The position numbers and the translations under genes were made by a program. A stretch of 21,999 nt of DNA from a virus, in the IMG/VR virus record IMGVR_UViG_3300008450_000522, positions 1 through 21,999 of that record; one strand, given 5' to 3'. Positions within the stretch are counted from its first letter, which is position 1. Each line of letters starts with the position of its first letter. Shown piece by piece: positions 16,579 to 21,999 of the stretch. The notes under the pieces are model-generated. The model was not told where the DNA came from. It saw only the letters and a program-made list of their open reading frames with translations, and did no database searches.

Positions 16579-18777
16579 ATGCCAACGCAATTACAGTTAA
16601 GAAGAGGAAATACAGCCCAAACTGCAACATTTACTGGAGCAGTGGCTGAGATTACCGTTGACACAGATAAGAAAACAGTTGTTGTCCATGATGGCACAAC
16701 AGCTGGTGGTTTTTCTCTTGCTTTAGAATCAGCGCAGTTAGACCAATTTGCATTCACAAAAGCAAACTTAGCGTTTGATAGAGCAAACTCAGCATTCGCT
16801 CAAGCAAATACGGCCTATAGTACAGCTAATACAAAATTCAATTCTGCTGGCGGCACAATTTCTGGTAATGTAATTGTAACTGGTAATGTAACTCCAACAA
16901 CAGATAATGTTTATAGTTTAGGTTCAGTTGGAAATCGTTGGAAAGATTTGTTTGTCGGTCCAGGTTCAATCAACATTGATGGTATTGTTATTGGAAATAA
17001 TGGTGGGCAGATTGTAATCTCCGGCGCATCTGATTTTGTTTTTCAATCAACAACTGGCGCACCTTCCGTATCATCATCGGCTACTGCTAACATTGCGCTC
17101 AATGCTTTCAATCAAGCCAATCTAGCATTCAATCAAGCAAATACTTCTTACGGTTCTTTTGCACAAGCTAACTTAGCATACGCACAAGCAAACTCTGGTG
17201 TTGGTATTGCTGTTTCTGCATTTGCTCAAGCCAACTTAGCGTTTACGGCTGCTAATAATGCTGTGGATACTTGGGTTAGAAATCAAGCTAATGCCGCATA
17301 TGATGCCGCTAACTCAGCAGTAACAGCAGGACAGGCAAACGTTGGTGCTGGACTTATTACTGTTACTTCAGCTTACCAAGCAAACGTAGGTGCTGGACTT
17401 ATTACTGTTACATCAGCATATCAAGCAAACGTAGGCGCTGGACTACTAGCATATCAAACAGTTTCGCAAGCTAACGTTGGCGCAAGTGTAATTACTTTAT
17501 CCAATAACATAACTAATGTATTTAATCAGGCTAATCTTGCTTTTAATGCCGCAAACAATGCTGTAGATACTTGGGTAAGAAATCAAGCTAATGCCGCATA
17601 TGATAGAGGCAACTCTGCTTTCTCTCAAGCTAACTTAGCATACACCACAGCAAATGCCGCATTACCAAAAGCTGGTGGTACAATTACTGGTGACTTGACA
17701 GTTTCGGGTAACTTAGTTATTACTGGAGCTACAACAACACTTAATGTTACCTCATTGAGTGTTTCAGACACTCTTATCCAATTAGGTAAAGAAAATCAAT
17801 CAGATTTGTTGGATATTGGTTTCATTGGTCACTACGCTAATACGCCAAACAATCACACAGGTTTGATTCGCAAATTCTCTGATGGCAAATATTACTTGTT
17901 TGATAATCTGCAAACAAATATTGAACCAACTAATATTATTGATATTGCAAACACAAGAGTTGCAACACTAAGCGCAAATCTAGTTACGAATGTAATCACA
18001 TTGCGCGGACTTGATCCATTAGATTACTCAAATACAATTTATAGTAATGCACAAGCAAATACTGGTGCGGCTGTTATATCTGTAACATCCGCATATCAAG
18101 CTAACGTTGGTTCCGCTAGAATTGATGCGAATACGGCTAATACAACTTTAGCCGCTAGTATTGCATCTGGTAGACAAGCTGATAATGCTAACGTTGGTGC
18201 TAGTATAATTGCAGTCACAAGTGCATATCAAGCAAACGTTGGTGAAGGTCTAATATCAACCGCTAATACTGTAACATTGGCCTATCAAGCAAATACTGGC
18301 GCTGGACTTATTACTGTTACATCAGCATATCAAGCAAACGTAGGCGCTGGTCTAATTACCAAAGTTGATAAAGCTGGTGATGTGATGACTGGTGCATTGT
18401 CTACCAGCGGTGCAATAATTGGTTCAAGTTTAACATCAAATACAGTAGCAACAATTAATACGAATGCAGTTTATGAATCTACTGCTGTAACAACTGCGTC
18501 TGCTACTCAATTTACATTAGATTCATTCTCAACAACTGCATATCGTTCAGCTAAATATCTCGTTCAGATTTCTAGCGGTTCATCATATGAATTACTAGAG
18601 ATGACTTTGATTCACGATGGAACAACTGTGTATTTGTCTCAGTATGGTAATATTAAAACTGGTGCGACATTGGGCGTATTTGACGCTACAATTTCAACTG
18701 GTACTTTAAGTTTGTTAGCTACACCAAACAATGCAGTAACTACATTTAAGACAGCAATAACTCTGATACCGACATAA
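16579..18777 (+). CDS. Long tail fibre with Mtd-N-like anchor and QANVGAG/FAQANLAF repeats
   Basis: This is a 732-residue fibre. The first 55 residues (MPTQLQLRRGNTAQTATFTG, then AEITVDTDKKTVVVHDG) match the N-terminal beta domain known from the Bordetella phage tropism determinant Mtd and many other fibres. Next come Ala/Asn-rich repeats (FTKANLAFDRANSAFAQAN). YSLGSVGNRWKDLF at residue 112 is a common fibre beta motif. Three exact-length 15-residue repeats (QANVGAGLITVTSAY) start at residue 252 and decayed copies recur to about 600. Residues 397-460 hold a DTLIQLG...DIGFIGH...HTGLIRK domain. The last ~100 residues (DSFSTTAYRSAKYLVQISSG, then LIHDGTTVYLSQYG) form a C-terminal domain seen in marine phage fibres. 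AAGGA 6 bases before the ATG and an upstream late-promoter motif suggest its own strong expression. It is likely a trimeric host-binding fibre. Confidence 0.84.
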   Translation: MPTQLQLRRGNTAQTATFTGAVAEITVDTDKKTVVVHDGTTAGGFSLALESAQLDQFAFTKANLAFDRANSAFAQANTAYSTANTKFNSAGGTISGNVIVTGNVTPTTDNVYSLGSVGNRWKDLFVGPGSINIDGIVIGNNGGQIVISGASDFVFQSTTGAPSVSSSATANIALNAFNQANLAFNQANTSYGSFAQANLAYAQANSGVGIAVSAFAQANLAFTAANNAVDTWVRNQANAAYDAANSAVTAGQANVGAGLITVTSAYQANVGAGLITVTSAYQANVGAGLLAYQTVSQANVGASVITLSNNITNVFNQANLAFNAANNAVDTWVRNQANAAYDRGNSAFSQANLAYTTANAALPKAGGTITGDLTVSGNLVITGATTTLNVTSLSVSDTLIQLGKENQSDLLDIGFIGHYANTPNNHTGLIRKFSDGKYYLFDNLQTNIEPTNIIDIANTRVATLSANLVTNVITLRGLDPLDYSNTIYSNAQANTGAAVISVTSAYQANVGSARIDANTANTTLAASIASGRQADNANVGASIIAVTSAYQANVGEGLISTANTVTLAYQANTGAGLITVTSAYQANVGAGLITKVDKAGDVMTGALSTSGAIIGSSLTSNTVATINTNAVYESTAVTTASATQFTLDSFSTTAYRSAKYLVQISSGSSYELLEMTLIHDGTTVYLSQYGNIKTGATLGVFDATISTGTLSLLATPNNAVTTFKTAITLIPT
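17332..17466 (+). repeat. Three tandem 45-base units (QANVGAGLITVTSAY)
   Basis: Units begin at 17332, 17377 and 17422, exactly 45 bases apart and in frame. The first two are complete at protein level; the third diverges after QANVGAGL. DNA identity between units is high, which points to recent duplication or gene conversion. Confidence 0.85.
17392..17441 (+). repeat. 50-base perfect direct repeat, copy A
   Basis: These 50 bases (starting gctggacttattactgttac) are identical to 18301-18350. The two copies are 909 bases apart, a multiple of three, so recombination between them would remove 303 codons without breaking the frame. Confidence 0.85.
18301..18350 (+). repeat. 50-base perfect direct repeat, copy B
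   Basis: This is the second copy of the 50-base sequence at 17392-17441, inside the same fibre gene. It encodes AGLITVTSAYQANVGAG in the same frame as copy A. Confidence 0.85.
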
Positions 18778-18792
18778 TAAAATTTATCAACA

Positions 18793-18798
18793 AAGGGA
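18793..18798 (+). promoter_or_regulatory. Ribosome binding site that supports a TTG start
   Basis: AAGGGA lies 9 bases before TTG 18808. An in-frame TGA at 18802-18804 rules out any earlier start, and no in-frame ATG follows soon, so the TTG is the only reasonable start for the 550-residue fibre. Confidence 0.7.
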
Positions 18799-18807
18799 TA
18801 GTGAACT

Positions 18808-20460
18808 TTGGCAACAACAAGATTATCAACAGTAATTGGTAACGTCATAGTAGGCGCTACTGGTCCTCAAGGTCCACAGGGGGCTCAAGGTGCTACTGGA
18901 CCTCAAGGCGCACAAGGAGCACAAGGCGCTCAGGGCGCCCAAGGAGCACAAGGCGCTACTGGTCCCCAAGGTGCAACACCAGCCATTGGTGGTTCAAATA
19001 CACAAATTCAATTCAACAATAGTGGTTCATTAGGCGCATCTGCCAACTTAGTTTGGGATGGCACAAATTTGGGGGTTGGAATAAGTTCGCCACTTAGCCG
19101 ATTAGATGTTCGTGCAACGGCGGGTGAATTGGGTAGATTTGCCATTTCTAATTCGGGCGTTGGATATCTTCTTGTTGGAGGTGGGGCATCGACAACTGAG
19201 GGCTTGCGTTTAAGTTATGACAATACAGATGGCTCTTCAAATATCAATAACTTTTATAACGCTTCGTTAAAATTTTCTACTAACAACACAGTTCGTGCCA
19301 CTATCGACTCCAGCGGTAACTTGGGTGTAGGGACTACATCTCCTTCAACTGGTAAATTTAGTGATGCGTCATATGCGTTTTTAATTCAATCTGCAAGCAC
19401 TAGCACAGGCACAAATATTTTTGCCAGCAATTCTGATAACTCAAAATTTGTTGGCTTATGGAGTGGTCATTCAGGGGCAGAGCCTGCAATTGGTGTTAAG
19501 ACTGGTAATGCGTTTACATTTGGTAAATGGGCTGCAATAAACGGGACTGGTGGTTTTACCGAAAATATGCGTATTGACTCTAGCGGTAACTTAGGGTTGG
19601 GTGTTACGCCTAGTGCTACAAGTTCTGGTGTCAAATCGTTTGAACTGCAGGGCGTAGGTTCGGGTCTTGTTTCTTTTGGCAGTGTTGACACGGTAGTAAC
19701 GGCGGGTGCTTTCTATTCTTCCACAGGCTGGAAATATTCAGTAAGTTCATCTGCTGTTTCTTATTATTACCAATCGGCTGGCAAACATCAATGGTTTAAC
19801 GCCGCCTCTGGCACAGCAGGTAATGCGCTCACCGCCACCCAAGCAATGACCCTTGATGCAAGCGGTAACTTAATAGTTGGGGATACATCTTCTGGAAGAC
19901 GTTTCAAAACTAGATTAGATTCGAACACAGTGTATTCATCTTCTGATTTTGAAACTTCATCCCTTCACTACTACATAAACAATGCCAGTTCAACTATTGG
20001 AGCCTACACCGGAATTCAATTTGCAGTAGGAAACAACGGAGATGCGGCAATCTCGGCAATACGCACTGGTGATGGAGAATCAGCATTAACTTTTGGAACT
20101 CGCGGCCTTGGGGTTAGGGGAGAGCGTGTCCGTATTGACTCAGGCGGTAACTTTAGCATTACTCAAACACCGGGTAAATACACAGTTGACGTAACTGGAG
20201 GAGCTACCAGTATTGCTAACGGCGGCACAGTTGATTTTCCTAGTGCGTCAGGAATGCTAGTAGTGAATAATTGGCAAAATGGAGCCGTAACACTATACCT
20301 TTGCGGTGGCGGAGCAGTAACTGTAGTTTCAAACGTCATTGCTCAAGCTGGATCTTTTGCTTATAACAGTGGTATTGGTGGGTATACTTGGACTAATAAT
20401 GTTTATGGTGGAACTGCTACATTTGGGTTCTTCTTTGTCCGAACAAGAACAACAGCCTAA
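18808..20460 (+). CDS. Collagen-containing tail fibre with beta-rich 'DSSGNLGVG' distal part (TTG start)
   Basis: This is a 550-residue fibre starting at TTG (MATTRLSTVIGNVIVGATGP). Residues 16-57 are 14 Gly-X-Y triplets (GPQ, GAQ, GAT). NTQIQFNNSGSLGASANLVW at residue 64 is a motif shared with the 237-residue protein. The distal part has a recurring unit with the core (I/L)D(S/A)SGNLGVG: RATIDSSGNLGVGTTSP, MRIDSSGNLGLGVTP, MTLDASGNLIVGD, VRIDSGGNFSI. This unit is common in tail-fibre shafts of many phages. The C-terminus is hydrophobic and aromatic (TATFGFFFVRTRTTA) and lacks an S74 chaperone. From about base 19060 the codons look more GC-rich than the upstream genes (more ggg, ccc and cgc), which suggests the distal part came from another phage. 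Probable role: receptor-binding fibre. Confidence 0.82.
   Translation: MATTRLSTVIGNVIVGATGPQGPQGAQGATGPQGAQGAQGAQGAQGAQGATGPQGATPAIGGSNTQIQFNNSGSLGASANLVWDGTNLGVGISSPLSRLDVRATAGELGRFAISNSGVGYLLVGGGASTTEGLRLSYDNTDGSSNINNFYNASLKFSTNNTVRATIDSSGNLGVGTTSPSTGKFSDASYAFLIQSASTSTGTNIFASNSDNSKFVGLWSGHSGAEPAIGVKTGNAFTFGKWAAINGTGGFTENMRIDSSGNLGLGVTPSATSSGVKSFELQGVGSGLVSFGSVDTVVTAGAFYSSTGWKYSVSSSAVSYYYQSAGKHQWFNAASGTAGNALTATQAMTLDASGNLIVGDTSSGRRFKTRLDSNTVYSSSDFETSSLHYYINNASSTIGAYTGIQFAVGNNGDAAISAIRTGDGESALTFGTRGLGVRGERVRIDSGGNFSITQTPGKYTVDVTGGATSIANGGTVDFPSASGMLVVNNWQNGAVTLYLCGGGAVTVVSNVIAQAGSFAYNSGIGGYTWTNNVYGGTATFGFFFVRTRTTA
18853..18978 (+). repeat. Collagen-like Gly-X-Y coding repeat, tract 2
   Basis: Fourteen consecutive 9-base units encode GAT, GPQ and GAQ triplets near the N-terminus of the 550-residue fibre. 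Unlike tract 1, the tract lies at the proximal end of its protein. Confidence 0.9.
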
Positions 20461-20468
20461 GGAAAAAA

Positions 20469-20741
20469 ATGGAATATACTGTCAACAAGATTCAAGACCA
20501 ATCATTTGGATATAATATTTCAATGGAACATTTGGGGAAAAAAATTAACTTTAATGTTTTTTGTGCAAACAGTGAAACTGAAATTCCCGAATTGGTAGCC
20601 CATCACCTTGCTTTTTTAGAAGCACCCGTCCCTGTATATCAGACTGAACCCCAAGTCTCTAGTTTACAAACTTTACTAGAACAACAACAAGCACTCATCA
20701 CCCAACTGCAAGCCGATGTAGCGGCGCTTAAAGGAGCATAA
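20469..20741 (+). CDS. Small protein with C-terminal coiled coil, between fibre genes
   Basis: This is a 90-residue protein (MEYTVNKIQDQSFGYNISME, then LGKKINFNVFCANSETEIPE). The N-terminal part looks like a small alpha/beta domain; the C-terminus (LQTLLEQQQALITQLQADVA, then ALKGA) is a Gln-rich coiled coil. I recall similar 'LLEQQQALIxQLQADxAALKGA' ends in small proteins near tail fibre genes of various aquatic phages, but I cannot name a family. It lies 8 bases after the 550-residue fibre, with AAGGA in the gap as ribosome binding site. The base use resembles the distal part of that fibre, not the T4-like genes upstream, so it may have arrived together with it. A fibre assembly role is possible but unproven. 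Confidence 0.7.
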   Translation: MEYTVNKIQDQSFGYNISMEHLGKKINFNVFCANSETEIPELVAHHLAFLEAPVPVYQTEPQVSSLQTLLEQQQALITQLQADVAALKGA

Positions 20742-20744
20742 ACC

Positions 20745-21077
20745 ATGTCAACAATCACCTGGAACATCAGCGCAATGAACTGTTATCCTCAAGCAGAGGG
20801 GCAAACAAATGTCGTATTCACCGTTCACTGGCAATGCAGTGGCACACAAGTACAAGATGGTAAGACTTACAGTGGATCTGTTTACTCAACTTGTGGTGTG
20901 ACTTACGCCGCTGGATCAACATACATACCATATGCTAACTTAACAAAAGAAGATGTTCTTGGTTGGATTTGGGCATCTGGTGTAGATAAGGACGCTACAG
21001 AAGCGGCGGTACAACAACAGATTGACACGGCAATTAATCCACCCGTGATTACTCCAGCATTGCCTTGGGAAAATTAA
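20745..21077 (+). CDS. DUF7936-like small phage tail-region protein
   Basis: This is a 110-residue protein. STITWNISAMNCYPQAEG at the start, HWQCSGT, then ANLTKEDVLGWIWASGVDKD and ATEAAVQQQIDTAINPP...LPWEN match a small family found beside tail fibre genes in many phages, which I believe is listed as DUF7936 (the number is from memory). Family hallmarks seen here are a beta-sheet N-terminal half, 'yanLTe.dVlgWiw', and a C-terminal 'pp....lPW'. It has three cysteines. AAGGAG at 20731-20736, inside the end of the upstream gene, is the strongest ribosome binding site of the window. Its function is unknown; the location suggests a decoration, chaperone or connector protein for the neighbouring fibres. 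It probably belongs to the same imported cassette as its two upstream neighbours. Confidence 0.72.
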   Translation: MSTITWNISAMNCYPQAEGQTNVVFTVHWQCSGTQVQDGKTYSGSVYSTCGVTYAAGSTYIPYANLTKEDVLGWIWASGVDKDATEAAVQQQIDTAINPPVITPALPWEN

Positions 21078-21108
21078 AATTCCATTTTTTAACAAGACTA
21101 TATAAAAT

Positions 21109-21999
21109 ATGGCATCTAATCAAGACTTCATCATAAAGAATGGGCTAACAGTTGGCTCATCGCAAGTGATTGCAGCCAATGGTCGTTGGGTTGGTGCTAA
21201 TACAGGACTTATTGGTCCACAAGGAAGTACTGGTCCCGCAGGATCAAATGGTCCAACAGGTCCACAAGGAGCGGCTGCACCTTGGGTAGTAGTTACTGCA
21301 AATACTACTGCAACATCAGGTCAACAATTAATTGCAAATACTTATACCGGTGCATTTACAATAACTTTACCAGCTTCACCTTCAGTTGGCAATGTAGTTG
21401 TAATTACAGATGGATATGATTGGACAGTAAATAATTTAACTATTGCTGGTAACGGAAGTACAATTGAAAATTCAGTTAATGATTTGTTAGCTGATGTTAG
21501 AGGTACAACTATTGAACTTATTTACGATAGTTATACTTGGCAAGTTGTATCAACAATTGGTCCAATGGGTAATACTGGTCCACAAGGTCCCATAGGCACT
21601 ACAGGACCAACAGGACCACAGGGCGCACAAGGACCAGGCGGACCAACAGGACCAACAGGACCTCAGGGCGCACAAGGAGCTACAGGTCCTACTGGGCCGC
21701 AAGGCGCTCAAGGCGTAATAGGAGTAACAGGACCAACTGGCGCACAAGGACCCACAGGACCACTTGGACCAACAGGACCTCAGGGTGCAACTGGACCACA
21801 AGGAGCCCAAGGAGCCCAAGGTGCTACAGGTCCTCAAGGCGCAACAGGACCGCAAGGCGCTCAGGGAGCAACAGGAGGTACTGGCCCTCAAGGAGCCCAA
21901 GGAGCCCAAGGCGCACAGGGACCCGCTGGTCCTACTGGCCCTCAAGGAGCAACAGGAACTGCCGCATCAATATCTTTAGGTCCAACAACTACTGGGCCA
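21109..21999 (+). CDS. Collagen-rich tail fibre, 3' end cut by window edge
   Basis: An ATG at 21109 opens a frame with no stop up to the last base, so at least 297 residues are encoded and the C-terminus lies outside. The N-terminus ([20 protein letters not shown], then [13 protein letters not shown]) is typical of structural proteins in T4-like marine phages, where 'QDF.VK.GL.V' marks an anchor. Residues 33-56 are eight Gly-X-Y triplets. Residues 57-150 are a beta domain ([20 protein letters not shown], then [27 protein letters not shown]) commonly found in fibre proteins. Residues 151-285 are 45 unbroken Gly-X-Y triplets, the longest of the window. No strong ribosome binding site is visible. 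The tip is missing here; it may carry another chaperone or receptor-binding domain. Confidence 0.85.
   Translation, partial: MASNQDFIIKNGLTVGSSQVIAANGRWVGANTGLIGPQGSTGPAGSNGPTGPQGAAAPWVVVTANTTATSGQQLIANTYTGAFTITLPASPSVGNVVVITDGYDWTVNNLTIAGNGSTIENSVNDLLADVRGTTIELIYDSYTWQVVSTIGPMGNTGPQGPIGTTGPTGPQGAQGPGGPTGPTGPQGAQGATGPTGPQGAQGVIGVTGPTGAQGPTGPLGPTGPQGATGPQGAQGAQGATGPQGATGPQGAQGATGGTGPQGAQGAQGAQGPAGPTGPQGATGTAASISLGPTTTGP
21559..21963 (+). repeat. Collagen-like Gly-X-Y coding repeat, tract 3
   Basis: Forty-five consecutive Gly-X-Y triplets ([12 protein letters not shown]) run without interruption. A shorter tract of eight triplets lies at 21205-21276 in the same gene, separated from this one by a beta domain of about 94 residues. 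Confidence 0.9.

Larger units (their letters stand above)
17269..17605 (+). repeat. Pair of near-identical repeats 300 bases apart (TWVRNQANAAYD)
   Basis: The sequence around 17269-17304 recurs at 17569-17604, exactly 300 bases later, with one difference (gggtt/gggta). Both encode TWVRNQANAAYD and are preceded by similar NNAVD codons. The spacing keeps the reading frame. Confidence 0.8.

Noticed and set aside
16579-18777. Diversity-generating retroelement target, because of the Mtd-N-like start
   Set aside because: No C-type lectin variable region, template repeat or reverse transcriptase is visible in the window; the Mtd-N domain alone is common in phage fibres.
21068-21092. Rho-independent terminator (GGAA...TTCC followed by ATTTTTT)
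   Set aside because: The stem is only about four pairs with an AT-rich loop and overlaps the end of a gene; it is too weak to call.
21101-21109. TATAAAATA before the last fibre gene as a late promoter
   Set aside because: It has one extra A relative to the consensus and runs into the ATG, so transcription would start inside the coding region.

Overview
This window is a stretch of the late structural region of a T4-like myovirus of the 'exo' type (the cyanophage/pelagiphage-like branch). The evidence is a gp8-type baseplate wedge gene, a very long DUF4815-type protein, a small coiled-coil partner, and then a long run of trimeric tail-fibre or adhesin genes. The sequence is AT-rich by eye. Every supported gene is on the + strand, packed with gaps of 0 to 54 bases or short overlaps. 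There are no tRNAs, integrases, insertion sequences or host-like metabolic genes. An aquatic bacterial host is likely from the phage type, but the host cannot be named from this sequence.

Baseplate block (1-10,498). A gene cut by the left edge (open from base 2) encodes a large wedge-type protein in the T4 gp7 position. It is followed by gp8, a 2,052-residue DUF4815-type virion protein, and a 77-residue coiled-coil protein. The first three genes all carry the same kind of Gly-rich 'GxGY' beta repeat, which suggests one structural module has been spread through neighbouring baseplate proteins.

Fibre block (10,498-21,999). An 814-residue fibre has a 30-triplet collagen-like stalk and a C-terminal self-cleaving S74-type chaperone (Ser711/Lys716). 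Two small proteins follow (110 and 84 aa), then a 549-aa fibre, a 187-aa coiled-coil protein, a 237-aa fibre and a 732-aa fibre. Three of these fibres start with related N-terminal anchor domains (MANTxIQLK or MPTQLQLRR). Three proteins in this block (84, 549 and 187 aa) end in the same GG(T/F)F peptide, which looks like a shared assembly or docking tail. The 237-aa and 732-aa proteins share FAQANLAF- and QANVGAGLI-type repeats and long near-identical DNA stretches.

Distal part (18,808-21,999). A 550-aa collagen-containing fibre begins with a TTG codon. It is followed by two small proteins of a type seen next to tail genes in other phages (90 aa, and 110 aa DUF7936-like), then a further collagen-rich fibre that runs off the right edge. 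Base use from about 19,060 to 21,077 differs from the rest by eye and suggests a swapped-in cassette.

Regulation. The motif ATAAATAGA occurs between genes at 13,546 and 16,549. In both places it sits at the right distance for a T4-type late promoter driving a fibre gene with a good ribosome binding site. A third copy at 2,752 overlaps a stop codon and is less convincing. Taken together the window builds the baseplate rim and a set of several different host-binding fibres; the most interesting aspect is the modular, repeat-rich organisation of that fibre set.
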